NCBI RefSeq assembly: GCF_002752355.1
Contig: NZ_MRAV01000017.1
Coordinates: 1 to 51,894, forward strand
Direction: 5' to 3'
DNA length: 51,894 bases
Source: Leucobacter sp. OLIS6
GTDB taxonomy: Bacteria; Actinomycetota; Actinomycetes; Actinomycetales; Microbacteriaceae
Shown here: piece after piece, positions 35,658 through 44,126 of the stretch
How positions within the stretch are numbered: position 1 is the stretch's first letter
How the letters are laid out: each line of letters begins with the position of its first letter
Notes under the pieces: model-generated
Seen by the model: the letters and a program-made list of their open reading frames with translations, nothing else
Databases searched by the model: none
Told to the model about the DNA's origin: nothing
Program-made: the position numbers and the translations under genes

Positions 35658-35772
35658 TCCTTGACTATACGGCAAGAAGTGCGATTCTTTACATGCGAAA
35701 GTGACGATTCGGTGTCCGGAGGGCGGCCGAGAATGGGTTTACCACCGTTTCTTACCCGAGGAGTACGACGTC
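35658..35772. promoter_or_regulatory. Divergent control region of the RamB-like gene and pckG
   Basis: 115 bp with the regulator's TATAGT -10 at 35664-35669 (minus strand). TTTACATGCGAAAG at 35689-35702 resembles, in complement, the AACTTTGCAAA-type RamB site. This is a weak match, offered as a candidate only. Confidence 0.4.
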
Positions 35773-37620
35773 ATGGGCAGCGCCACGACTCTCGCACCGG
35801 AAGCCACGATCGCCGAGCTGGTCCGCAGCAACGCGACCACCGACGTGGCCGAGGTGCTCACCTGGGTGACCGAGGTCGCCGAACTCACCCGTCCCGAGGC
35901 CGTCGTCTGGTGCGACGGATCCCAGGAGGAGTGGGCGCAGCTCACCTCCGAGATGGTCGAGGCGGGCACCCTGCTCCCGCTCAACAAGGATCTGCGTCCC
36001 GGCAGCTTCCTCGCTCGCTCGCACCCCGGTGACGTGGCACGCGTCGAGGACCGCACCTTCATCTGCTCCGAGAACGAGGCCGACGCCGGCCCGACGAACA
36101 ACTGGCGCGCGCCGGCCGAGATGAAGGCGGAGCTGCAGCCGTTCTTCGCGGGCTCGATGCGGGGCCGCACCATGTACGTGGTGCCCTTCTCGATGGGCCC
36201 GGTCGGCGGAGCGATCTCGCAGCTGGGCATCCAGCTCACCGACTCGCCCTACGCCGTGCTCAACATGCGCATCATGACCCGCATGGGCCAGGACGCGCTC
36301 GACGGCATCACCGCCGGCAGCGAGTGGGTCCGCACCGTGCACTCGGTCGGCGCTCCGCTCGAACCGGGCCAGGACGACGTCGAGTGGCCCTGCAACGACA
36401 CGAAGTACATCACGCACTTCCCCGACACGCTCGAGGTCTGGTCGTTCGGCTCGGGCTACGGCGGGAACGCGCTGCTCTCGAAGAAGTGCTTCGCGCTCCG
36501 CATCGCCTCGGTCATGGGTCGCAACGAGGGCTGGCTCGCCGAGCACATGCTGCTGCTCAAGCTGACCGACACCGAGACCGGCAAGGACTACCACCTGTCC
36601 GCCGCGTTCCCCTCGGCATGCGGCAAGACCAACCTCGCGATGCTTCAGCCGACGATCCCCGGCTGGAAGGTCGAGACCATCGGCGACGACATCGCCTGGC
36701 TCCGCCCCGGCAAGGACGGTCGCCTGTACGCGATCAACCCCGAGGCCGGCTTCTTCGGCGTCGCACCGGGCACCGGCGCGTCGACCAACCCGGTCGCGAT
36801 GGAGACCCTCTGGGGCAACACCATCTTCACCAACGTCGCGCTCACCGATCAGGGCGACGTGTGGTGGGAGGGCATGACCGATGAGGTCCCCGATCACCTG
36901 ATCGACTGGCAGGGCAACGACTGGACCCCCGAGTCCGGCCGACCGGCGGCGCACCCGAACTCGCGCTTCACCGTGCCGATCCAGCAGACCCCGACCCTCG
37001 CCGACGACTGGTACGAGCAGGACGGCGTCCCGCTCGACGTGATCCTCTTCGGCGGCCGCCGCGCGACCAACGTGCCCCTCGTGGCGCAGTCGCTCAGCTG
37101 GGAGCACGGCGTGTTCGTCGGCGCGACCATGGGCTCCGAGAAGACCGCTGCTCAGGAGGGTTCGGTCGGCGAGCTGCGCCGCGACCCCTTCGCGATGCTG
37201 CCCTTCTGCGGCTACAACATGGCCGACTACTGGGGCCACTGGCTCGAGATGGGCGAGAAGCTCGGCGAGAAGGCTCCGAAGATCTTCCAGGTGAACTGGT
37301 TCCGCAAGGGCGCCGACGGCCGCTTCCTGTGGCCCGGATTCGGCGACAACTCGCGCGTGATCGACTGGGTGATCCGGCGTATCGCGGGCGAGGTCGAGGG
37401 TCGCGAGACCGCGGTCGGCACCGTGCCCGCCGAGGGCGAGCTGAAGCTCGACGGCCTGGATCTGCCGGCCGCCGACCTCGACGAGCTGTTCTCGATCGAC
37501 CCGGCCTCGTGGCTGGCCGAGGCGGAGCTGACCGAGGAGTTCTTCGCCCAGTTCGGCGACCGGGTGCCGGCTCGCCTGCACCAGGAGCTCGAGACGCTGC
37601 GAGGGCGCCTCTCCGCTTGA
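35773..37620 (+). CDS. pckG: Phosphoenolpyruvate carboxykinase (GTP)
   Basis: A 615-residue GTP-dependent PEPCK, normal length. P-loop [11 protein letters not shown] with the reactive Cys (C283) and K285, kinase-2 motif ETIGDDIAW, and [20 protein letters not shown] are present. It converts oxaloacetate to PEP in gluconeogenesis. The ATG at 35773 has GAGGAG 9 nt upstream. The divergent RamB-like regulator suggests induction on acetate or fatty acids. Confidence 0.97.
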   Translation: MGSATTLAPEATIAELVRSNATTDVAEVLTWVTEVAELTRPEAVVWCDGSQEEWAQLTSEMVEAGTLLPLNKDLRPGSFLARSHPGDVARVEDRTFICSENEADAGPTNNWRAPAEMKAELQPFFAGSMRGRTMYVVPFSMGPVGGAISQLGIQLTDSPYAVLNMRIMTRMGQDALDGITAGSEWVRTVHSVGAPLEPGQDDVEWPCNDTKYITHFPDTLEVWSFGSGYGGNALLSKKCFALRIASVMGRNEGWLAEHMLLLKLTDTETGKDYHLSAAFPSACGKTNLAMLQPTIPGWKVETIGDDIAWLRPGKDGRLYAINPEAGFFGVAPGTGASTNPVAMETLWGNTIFTNVALTDQGDVWWEGMTDEVPDHLIDWQGNDWTPESGRPAAHPNSRFTVPIQQTPTLADDWYEQDGVPLDVILFGGRRATNVPLVAQSLSWEHGVFVGATMGSEKTAAQEGSVGELRRDPFAMLPFCGYNMADYWGHWLEMGEKLGEKAPKIFQVNWFRKGADGRFLWPGFGDNSRVIDWVIRRIAGEVEGRETAVGTVPAEGELKLDGLDLPAADLDELFSIDPASWLAEAELTEEFFAQFGDRVPARLHQELETLRGRLSA

Positions 37621-37659
37621 TGATTTCGGTCGGCCTCCGGTCGACCGCCACAGCTGTGG

Positions 37660-37737
37660 GGTTCGGGTTCTGCCCAGCTCGAACCTCACGACCTACCGTG
37701 AGCCCCGAGTTCTGCCCAGCTCGGGGCTCACTCTTTT
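37660..37737 (+). terminator. Tandem hairpins with a shared loop; second is an intrinsic terminator
   Basis: Hairpin 1: GGTTCG (37660-37665) with CGAACC (37680-37685). Hairpin 2: GTGAGCCCCGAG (37698-37709) with 37720-37731, followed by TCTTTT. Both display the same TTCTGCCCAG loop sequence on different, self-consistent stems. It lies downstream of pckG. Confidence 0.75.
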
Positions 37738-37813
37738 GCGCGGGTGGGCCCAGGGCGGGCACGGGTGACGGTGCGCCGAGCCCTCGGATGTGCTGTGGCA
37801 CGATGGAGGTCCG

Positions 37814-37887
37814 CCCCCGATAGCCCAACTGGCAGAGGCGACCGACTTAAAATCGGTTCAGTCAGGGTTCGAATCCCTGTCGGGGGA
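37814..37887 (+). tRNA. tRNA-Leu(UAA), with short variable loop
   Basis: A 74-nt cloverleaf: acceptor CCCCCGA/TCGGGGG, D stem GCC/GGC, anticodon stem ACCGA/TCGGT, loop CTTAAAA giving anticodon TAA, T arm CAGGG-TTCGAAT-CCCTG, discriminator A. The variable loop is only 5 nt (TCAGT), although tRNA-Leu normally has a long class II arm. CCA is not encoded. Its 3' end lies 5 nt from the stop of the convergent merR gene. Confidence 0.88.
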
Positions 37888-37892
37888 CTCGC

Positions 37893-38981
37893 TCACTCCG
37901 CGAGGCCGCGCACGTACGCCGCGATTCGGGCAGTGCTGCGGTCCGCGTCGGCGGCGAGCCGATCGAGCAGCGGCGCCGTGACCGCGAGCGGGAGTTCGGC
38001 GAGCGCCTGGGCGATCCGAGCGCGTTCCCCCGGCACCGAGCCGAACGCGTCCACGCGCGCGGCGAATGCGTGCACGATCCGCTCGGCGATCCCCGGTGCC
38101 TCCAGGGCCTCGGGTGCTTCGAGTGCCTCGATCGCCGCCGTCGACGCCGCAATCGCGCCGAGGGCCTCGGCGGCCTCGACGTCGCGGGACCCGTCGACCA
38201 CCAGCGTGATGAGCACCGGGATCGCTCGGATCCCCGCCGCGCCGCAGTGCCGCCCCAGCGCGAGCGCCGCGAGGCCGCGCACGGAGCGCACCGGATCCTC
38301 GAGCGCGCGCAGGAGCAGCGCCTCGGAACGGTCGGGATCCAGCGAAGCGAGCGCGCGGACGGCGCGTTCGCGCACTGCGGGATCCGGGTGGGCGAGCACG
38401 GGATCGAGCGCGGCGACCGCTCCGGCCGGCCCGTCGGCATCGGATCCGGCGTCGGCGCGCGCCAGCGCCCAGCGCAGCGCGCCGGCGGCGTTCGTCTCGT
38501 CCTCGCCGAGCAGCGCCTCCGCGATCGGGGCGGCGGGCGGCGCGGATCCGGAGGCGGCGTCGAGCGCCGCGCGGTACCGGGCCTCCGGGCGCGCGGATCC
38601 CAGCTGTTTGAGCAGCTGGACGGTATCGAGCGCCTCGCTCCAATCGCCCGGGCCGGAGGCCGCGAGCTGCTCCAGCCGGTCGAGCAGCTCGCGGTGCTGC
38701 CGCATCTGCTCCCGGGTGCGCGCGACGAGCTCGCCGAGCAGCGCCGACGGCATCAGCTCGTGCGCGTCGGGGGACGCGTCGATCACGCGCTGCACCTCCT
38801 GCAGGCTGAGGCCGAGCGAGCGGAGCCCCTCCACGCGGAGCAGGCGCCAGACGTCCTGTTCCGCGTACTCGCGATAGCCGGAGGTGGTGCGCCCCGAGGG
38901 GCGCACCACTCCGAGCCGGTCGTAGTAGCGCAGCATGCGCGCGCTGACGCCCGACCGGCTCGCGACCTCGCTAATGCGCAC
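37893..38981 (-). CDS. MerR-family regulator with C-terminal HEAT repeats
   Basis: A 362-residue protein. Residues 1-75 are a MerR DNA-binding domain (RISEVASRSGVSARMLRYYD, then SGYREYAEQDVWRLL) and a dimerisation helix follows (about 80-125). From about 150 on it consists of alpha-helical HEAT/PBS-lyase-type repeats in place of a small-molecule pocket. The GTG at 38981 overlaps the end of the upstream HEAT gene by 11 bp, so the two are coupled. The shared promoter has a perfect MerR architecture. What the HEAT part senses is unknown, perhaps its partner protein. Confidence 0.87.
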   Translation of the reverse strand: MRISEVASRSGVSARMLRYYDRLGVVRPSGRTTSGYREYAEQDVWRLLRVEGLRSLGLSLQEVQRVIDASPDAHELMPSALLGELVARTREQMRQHRELLDRLEQLAASGPGDWSEALDTVQLLKQLGSARPEARYRAALDAASGSAPPAAPIAEALLGEDETNAAGALRWALARADAGSDADGPAGAVAALDPVLAHPDPAVRERAVRALASLDPDRSEALLLRALEDPVRSVRGLAALALGRHCGAAGIRAIPVLITLVVDGSRDVEAAEALGAIAASTAAIEALEAPEALEAPGIAERIVHAFAARVDAFGSVPGERARIAQALAELPLAVTAPLLDRLAADADRSTARIAAYVRGLAE

Positions 38982-39648
38982 CGCGGCTCCCGGAGAACGC
39001 CGTGGCCATGCGGCCCGCGTCGGCTGGATCGAGGGCGAAGGACGCGTCGGGGTCCTCGAGGAGGCGGGCGGTCGCGAGCGCGTGGATCCGGACGGTCGGG
39101 CCCGCGTCGCGGCTCGCGTCCCGCACGGGGGCGATCGCGGCATCGCCGAGCGCAGCCAGCGCTCGGCTGAGGCTGCGCATGGTCTCGGCATCGCCCCGTC
39201 CGAGCTCGGAAGCCAGTTCCCGCGCGAGGTCCGCGTGCGCAGCCTCCGGGGCGACGGCGACTGCGGCTCGCCAGGCGGTGCGTGCGATGTCGGGATCTGC
39301 GTCGTGCAGGAACTCGCTGCGGATCGCGGGCCAGGTCGCGGGATCGCCGAACTTCGACAGCGTGTGCAGGGCCTGGCTGCGGGCGAGCACGGCGGGGGAG
39401 TTGAGCTCGGCGAGCACGGCGGGAAGCGCGAGTTCGCGCGGCATCCGGGTGAGCGCCCAGGTGAGCATGTCGCGCACCGAGAAGTCGGGCTCGACCCCGC
39501 AGCGGGCGACCAGGGGCTCGACGAAGTCGGGCTCGGGCGTCGTGCCCGCGGTGAGCGCGGCCTGCAGGCGCGCGGATGCATCGCCGGAGCGCAGCGCGAG
39601 CGCCAGCCGGTCGGCGCGGGTCGTGGTCTTCGGGATCTGGGTGTTCAT
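38971..39648 (-). CDS. HEAT-repeat protein, partner of the MerR regulator
   Basis: A 225-residue, almost wholly helical protein of HEAT-type repeats (SVRDMLTWALTRMPRELALP, then SPAVLARSQALHTLSKFGDP and similar). No catalytic motif or membrane segment is seen. AAGGAG lies 5 nt before the ATG at 39648. It is the first gene behind the MerR promoter and overlaps the merR start. A role as co-sensor or scaffold is inferred from fusion of the same fold to the regulator. Confidence 0.82.
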   Translation of the reverse strand: MNTQIPKTTTRADRLALALRSGDASARLQAALTAGTTPEPDFVEPLVARCGVEPDFSVRDMLTWALTRMPRELALPAVLAELNSPAVLARSQALHTLSKFGDPATWPAIRSEFLHDADPDIARTAWRAAVAVAPEAAHADLARELASELGRGDAETMRSLSRALAALGDAAIAPVRDASRDAGPTVRIHALATARLLEDPDASFALDPADAGRMATAFSGSRGAH

Positions 39649-39667
39649 GGGATCTCCTTCCACGAGT

Positions 39668-39698
39668 AGTCCACACCTTGACACTGTGTCAAGGTCAA
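39668..39698 (-). promoter_or_regulatory. MerR-type promoter: dyad in a 19-bp spacer
   Basis: On the minus strand TTGACC (39698-39693) and TGGACT (39673-39668) are separated by 19 bp, longer than optimal. A perfect dyad (ACCTTGACAC, one centre base, GTGTCAAGGT; 39675-39695) fills the spacer. This is the hallmark of promoters twisted into activity by MerR proteins. It drives the HEAT and merR genes. Confidence 0.85.
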
Positions 39699-39737
39699 GC
39701 GTGCGGAGTCGGAAGCCGCGAACGGTACGCTCGGAGC

Positions 39738-39854
39738 GTGATCCTCGCCAAGGTCCTCCTCGTCGTCTCACTGCTCACAGCGGCGGCCCTCGGCATCTTC
39801 ATGCGCGTGCGCGGCTGGTGGCGTCGTCGCACGGGATCGGGCGATCCCCGCTGA
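39738..39854 (+). CDS. 38-residue single-pass membrane protein
   Basis: GTG start, hydrophobic helix VLLVVSLLTAAALGIFM followed by a strongly basic tail (RVRGWWRRRTGSGDPR). TACGCT ends 6 nt before the GTG, the leaderless pattern of its neighbours. It lies divergent to the HEAT/merR unit, 42 nt before the next gene. Function unknown; the size is below usual annotation limits. Confidence 0.6.
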   Translation: MILAKVLLVVSLLTAAALGIFMRVRGWWRRRTGSGDPR

Positions 39855-39896
39855 GGCGTGCCCCGTGCCTCATGGTCCGCCCACTACACTGCGGAC

Positions 39897-41159
39897 ATGG
39901 CATTCGATCTGGGGGCCGCGACGTTGCGCGCCCGAGCCGCTGAACAGACCTGGCGCACGGACCCCGAGCGCTATTGGACGAGCCTGTCCGGCGCGACCCG
40001 GGAGCTCCCCGCGCCCGTCGTGGCGCTGAGCGCCGAGGCGCTGAGCTGGAACTCGCACGATCTGCTGCGCCGCGCGGGCGGACTCCCGATCCGGGTCGCC
40101 AGCAAGTCGATCCGGGTGCGGAGCGTCCTCGAATCGGTGCTCGCGCTGCCCGGGTACCGAGGCATCCTGGCCTACACGCTGGACGAGGCGGTCTGGCTTG
40201 CCGAGAGCGGGGTCTCCGACGACGTGGTCGTCGCGTACCCCACCGCGAACCGGGCGGCGATCCGCTCGCTCGCGTCGAGCGAGCGGGCATTGGCCGCGGT
40301 GAGCATGATGGTCGACAGCGCGGAGCAGCTCGACCTGATCGACGCGGCCGTTCCGCCCGCCGAGCGCGCGGCGCCGATCCGCGTCTGCCTGGACTTCGAC
40401 GCGTCCTGGCGCACCCGGGCGCTCGGACACATCGGCGTGCTGCGCTCGCCCGTGCACGAGCCTGCCGAGCTGCGGGCCCTCGCCGAGCTGGTGCTGCGTC
40501 GCGACGGTTTCGCGTTGGTCGGGGTCATGTCCTACGAGGCGCAGATCGCCGGCGTCACCGACGATCCTCCCGGCCGGCCGCTGAACGGCGCCCTGATGCG
40601 GGCGGTGCAGCGTGCGAGCGGCGCCGAGCTGGTGGAGCGCCGGGCGCGGGCCATCGCCGCGGTGCGCGCGGTGACGGACCTCGAGTTCGTGAACGGGGGA
40701 GGCACCGGTTCGATCGAGCGGACCGTCTCGGAGGGCGCGGTGACCGAGGTCGCGGCGGGCAGCGGGCTCTTCGGGCCGCGCCTGTTCGACGGGTACCGGT
40801 CGTTCACCCCGGCGCCCGCCGCAGCGTTCGCGCTCGACGTGGTGCGCAAGCCGAGCGCCGAGACGGCGACCCTGCTCGGGGGCGGCTGGATCGCCTCGGG
40901 TGTGGCGGGCGCCGACCGCTCGCCGACGCTGTCGTGGCCGGAGGGCTTGAGATTCGCGCCGCGCGAGGGCGCGGGCGAGGTGCAAACCCCGCTGCTCGGA
41001 CGAGCGGCTGCGGCGCTGCGGGTCGGGGATCGGGTCTGGCTGCGCCACACCAAGTCCGGCGAGATCATGGAGCACGCGAACGCCGCGGTGCTGGTGCAGG
41101 AGGGCGCGGTCGTGGACGAGCTGCCGACCTATCGAGGAGAGGGACGGTGCTTCTTGTGA
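39897..41159 (+). CDS. Alanine racemase-like fold-III PLP enzyme (D-amino acid deaminase/aldolase type)
   Basis: A 420-residue enzyme. The TIM-barrel N-terminal domain has the PLP lysine at K70 (RVASKSIR). FVNGGGTGSIERT binds the phosphate. The C-terminal domain resembles D-serine dehydratase or D-threonine aldolase, with HTKSGEIMEH near the end. Reaction and substrate are not fixed by sequence. TACACT ends 6 nt before the ATG (leaderless pattern). The stop overlaps the downstream lactone oxidase gene. From memory, M. tuberculosis Rv1769/Rv1771 carry the same pair, so the link is conserved. Confidence 0.82.
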   Translation: MAFDLGAATLRARAAEQTWRTDPERYWTSLSGATRELPAPVVALSAEALSWNSHDLLRRAGGLPIRVASKSIRVRSVLESVLALPGYRGILAYTLDEAVWLAESGVSDDVVVAYPTANRAAIRSLASSERALAAVSMMVDSAEQLDLIDAAVPPAERAAPIRVCLDFDASWRTRALGHIGVLRSPVHEPAELRALAELVLRRDGFALVGVMSYEAQIAGVTDDPPGRPLNGALMRAVQRASGAELVERRARAIAAVRAVTDLEFVNGGGTGSIERTVSEGAVTEVAAGSGLFGPRLFDGYRSFTPAPAAAFALDVVRKPSAETATLLGGGWIASGVAGADRSPTLSWPEGLRFAPREGAGEVQTPLLGRAAAALRVGDRVWLRHTKSGEIMEHANAAVLVQEGAVVDELPTYRGEGRCFL

Positions 41160-42460
41160 GCGCACGCTGGCAGAACTGGGCGCGCACGGAGTCGTCGCAG
41201 CCCGCGACCGTGATCGCGCCGGAGTCGATCGACCACGTGGTGCGCGCCGTCGAGCGCGCTCGTGAGACCGGGCACACCGTGAAGCCGATCGGCGCTTCGC
41301 ACAGCTTCACCGCGATCGGCGCCACCGATGGGATCCGGATCGAGCTCGACCGCATGCAGGGCATGGTCTCGGCGGATCTGACGCGCGGGCGGGTGACGCT
41401 CTGGGGCGGGACCCGGCTCTGGCAGCTGCCCGACATCCTGGACCCGCTGGGGCTCGCGCTCGAGAACATGGGCGATATCGATCGGCAGACGATCACCGGG
41501 GCGACCCAGACCGGCACGCACGGCACGGGACTCGGATTCGGCGGCCTCGCCAGCCGGGTGGTCGGCGCGACCCTCGTCACGGGGACCGGCGAGGTGCTGA
41601 CCGTCAGCGAGACCGAGAACGCCGAACTGCTGCCCGCGGTCGCGCTCGGGCTCGGGGCGCTCGGCGTGCTCGTCACCGTCACGATCCAGTGCGTGCCGAG
41701 CTACCTGCTGCACGCGGTCGAGGCGCCGGCGCCGTTCGAGGAGGTCCTCGAGAGCTACGAGCAGCGCTGCCGCGATTCCGACCACTTCGAGTTCTACTGG
41801 TTCCCGCACACCGAGGGGACCCGCACCAAGACCAACACCCGGATGCCGGTCGCGGCGGGCCCCGAGCCGCTCGGCAGCGTCTCGCGCTTCGTCGACGAGG
41901 AGCTCGTCAACAACGCCGCGCTCGCGGGCCTCGTCTCGTTCGAGCGCTGGGTCCCGGCGAGCACGCCGGCGCTCAACCGCATGATCGAGCAGGTTTCGAG
42001 CCGCCGCAGCTATCGCGACCTCTCGCACCGCGTCTTCGTGACCCGGCGCCGGGTGAAGTTCCGCGAGATGGAGTACAGCGTGCCCCTCGAGGCCGTGCCG
42101 ACGGCGCTGCGCGAGCTGCGCGCGCTGATCGAGCGTCGCGACTACCGGATCTCGTTCCCGATCGAGGTGCGTGCCGCGGCCGCTGACGACCGGCCGCTGT
42201 CGACGGCGAGCGGACGCGAGTCCGGCTATATCGCCGTGCACCGCTACTTCCGCGATCCCGACCGCGAGTACTTCCGCGAGGCGGAGGCGATCCTCGCCGC
42301 GCACGAGGGGCGTCCGCACTGGGGCAAGATGCACACGCAGGACGCCGGGTCCCTGAGCAGGCGGTACCCCGGTTTCGACCGCTTCGTCGAGGCGCGCGAG
42401 CGGCTCGACCCGGATCGGGTGTTCGCGAACCCGTACCTGCGCCGCGTGCTGGGGGCGTAG
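41147..42460 (+). CDS. FAD-linked aldonolactone oxidase (D-arabinono-1,4-lactone oxidase family)
   Basis: A 437-residue VAO-type flavoenzyme. N-terminal FAD domain: NWARTE, VKPIGASHSFT and ATQTGTHGTG. The C-terminal ALO domain ends with the conserved HWGKMH. It oxidises a sugar-1,4-lactone such as gulono- or arabinonolactone. GTG at 41147 has AGGAG 7 nt upstream; a GTG at 41156 is also possible. It overlaps the PLP enzyme gene and is probably coupled to it. Confidence 0.88.
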   Translation: MLLVSARWQNWARTESSQPATVIAPESIDHVVRAVERARETGHTVKPIGASHSFTAIGATDGIRIELDRMQGMVSADLTRGRVTLWGGTRLWQLPDILDPLGLALENMGDIDRQTITGATQTGTHGTGLGFGGLASRVVGATLVTGTGEVLTVSETENAELLPAVALGLGALGVLVTVTIQCVPSYLLHAVEAPAPFEEVLESYEQRCRDSDHFEFYWFPHTEGTRTKTNTRMPVAAGPEPLGSVSRFVDEELVNNAALAGLVSFERWVPASTPALNRMIEQVSSRRSYRDLSHRVFVTRRRVKFREMEYSVPLEAVPTALRELRALIERRDYRISFPIEVRAAAADDRPLSTASGRESGYIAVHRYFRDPDREYFREAEAILAAHEGRPHWGKMHTQDAGSLSRRYPGFDRFVEARERLDPDRVFANPYLRRVLGA

Positions 42461-42533
42461 GCCGGATTCCTCCGGGGGAGAACGATTCCCGTTTCCCTGC
42501 CGATTGTCGGTGCGCGCCGATAGACTGTGCGGC

Positions 42534-43103
42534 ATGAACGCAACCCTCATCGCCGTCATCGTCGTGGTCGCGCTGATCGCCGTCCTCGGCATCTACGTCT
42601 GGGCCACGTACAACTCCCTCGTCACGCTCCGCGTGCGGGTCGATGAGGCGTGGAGCGACATCACGGTGCAGTTGAAGCGCCGAGCCGACCTCATCCCGGC
42701 GCTGGTCGAGACCGTCAAGGGCTACGCCGCGCACGAGAAGGGCGTGTTCGATTCGGTCACGCAGGCGCGTGCCGAGACCATCTCGGCCCAGGGCCCCGCA
42801 GAGGCGTCCCTGGCCGAGGGGCACATGCAGTCCGCGCTCAAGAGCATCTTCGCGGTCGCCGAGGCCTACCCGCAGCTGCAGGCCAGCCAGAACTTCCTCC
42901 AGCTCCAGAGCGAGCTGGTCGACACCGAGAACAAGATCCAGGCGGCTCGCCGCTTCTACAACGGCGGGGTCCGCGAGTACAACACGAAGATCCAGCTGTT
43001 CCCCAACTCGCTGTTCGCGAAGGGCATGGGGTTCACCCAGCGCGAGTTCTTCGAGGTCGAAGACGTGGCTGCGATCTCCGAGCCGCCGCGCATCCAGTTC
43101 TAG
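42534..43103 (+). CDS. lemA: LemA family protein
   Basis: A 189-residue LemA protein: one N-terminal membrane helix (about 4-25), then a cytoplasmic or external helical bundle with RVDEAWSDITVQLKRRADLI, ARRFYNGGVREYNT and FPNSLFAKGMGF. Function is not settled. It is linked to htpX, 9 nt downstream, as in many bacteria. TAGACT ends 7 nt before the ATG; no Shine-Dalgarno. Confidence 0.94.
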   Translation: MNATLIAVIVVVALIAVLGIYVWATYNSLVTLRVRVDEAWSDITVQLKRRADLIPALVETVKGYAAHEKGVFDSVTQARAETISAQGPAEASLAEGHMQSALKSIFAVAEAYPQLQASQNFLQLQSELVDTENKIQAARRFYNGGVREYNTKIQLFPNSLFAKGMGFTQREFFEVEDVAAISEPPRIQF

Positions 43104-43112
43104 CGAGGTTCC

Positions 43113-43985
43113 GTGTATCGCGCGATCCGTCGCAACAAGGTCAACAGCGTCCTCATCATCCTGCTGTTCCTCGCGATCGTCGGCGGGCTCGGGTGGCTCG
43201 CCTCGTACATCTACCGTTCACCGACCATCGTCATCTGGGTGGTGGTCATGGCGGTCGGCTACGCCGTCTTCCAGTACTTCATGGCCGGGCGTCAGGCCAT
43301 CTCGATGGCGGGCGCCCGACAGATCACGGCCGCCGAAGAGCCACGGCTCTACCGCATCGTCGAGAACCTGTCGATCACCACGGGCACGCCCATGCCCGAG
43401 GTCTACATCGTCGAGGATCCCGCGCCGAACGCCTTCGCCACCGGCCGGGATCCCGAGCACGCGATCGTCGCGGCCACCACGGGCCTGCTCGAGATGATGA
43501 CGGACTCCGAGCTCGAGGGGGTCATGGCGCACGAGCTTGGGCACGTGCGCAACTACGACATCCGCGTCTCGATGATCGTCTACGGGCTCGTGGTCGCGGT
43601 CGGCATGATCGCCGACATGCTCATGCGCATGGCGTTCTTCGGGCGCAATAACAACAACAGCAACCCGATCATGCTCGTGCTCGGCCTCGTCGCGATGCTC
43701 GTGGCCCCGCTCGTCGCGACCCTCGTGCAGCTCGCGGTCTCCCGTCAGCGCGAGTACCTCGCCGACGCGACCGGCGCCATGACCACCCGGCACCCGGAGG
43801 CGCTCGCCAGCGCGCTGCACAAGCTGTCCGAGTACGGGCGTCCCATGCAGAAGCAGAATTCGAGCATGGCGCACCTCTGGATCGCCGACCCGCTCAAGCC
43901 GGGCCTCGCGCAGCGCCTGTTCGCCACGCACCCGCCGATCCCCGACCGCATCCGCCGTCTGCTCGACATGGGCGGCAAGTTCTAG
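43113..43985 (+). CDS. htpX: HtpX-like membrane zinc metalloprotease
   Basis: A 290-residue M48 protease. Two N-terminal membrane helices, HELGH zinc site at 140-144, a further hydrophobic pair (about 150-210), and the third ligand in SRQREYLADATGA. It degrades damaged membrane proteins. The GTG start follows lemA closely with a GAGG site. Asn-rich GRNNNNSN lies between the helices. Confidence 0.93.
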   Translation: MYRAIRRNKVNSVLIILLFLAIVGGLGWLASYIYRSPTIVIWVVVMAVGYAVFQYFMAGRQAISMAGARQITAAEEPRLYRIVENLSITTGTPMPEVYIVEDPAPNAFATGRDPEHAIVAATTGLLEMMTDSELEGVMAHELGHVRNYDIRVSMIVYGLVVAVGMIADMLMRMAFFGRNNNNSNPIMLVLGLVAMLVAPLVATLVQLAVSRQREYLADATGAMTTRHPEALASALHKLSEYGRPMQKQNSSMAHLWIADPLKPGLAQRLFATHPPIPDRIRRLLDMGGKF

Positions 43986-44126
43986 CGATCCGCTTGCGGG
44001 GGCTGCGCGCCGCTCGCCCCGCCCGGGGTGACGCGCCGACGGTGCCTGCCGAATCGGCATCCCCGCGGTGAATGTCGGTGGACAGGCGTAGGGTGGAAAG
44101 ACGCTCTCGAGGAGGTCACCCGTTCC

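Noticed and set aside
37814..37887. tRNA pseudogene
   Set aside because: All stems pair fully, the invariant T-loop and D-loop GG are present, and the discriminator suits leucine. It is unusual, not decayed.
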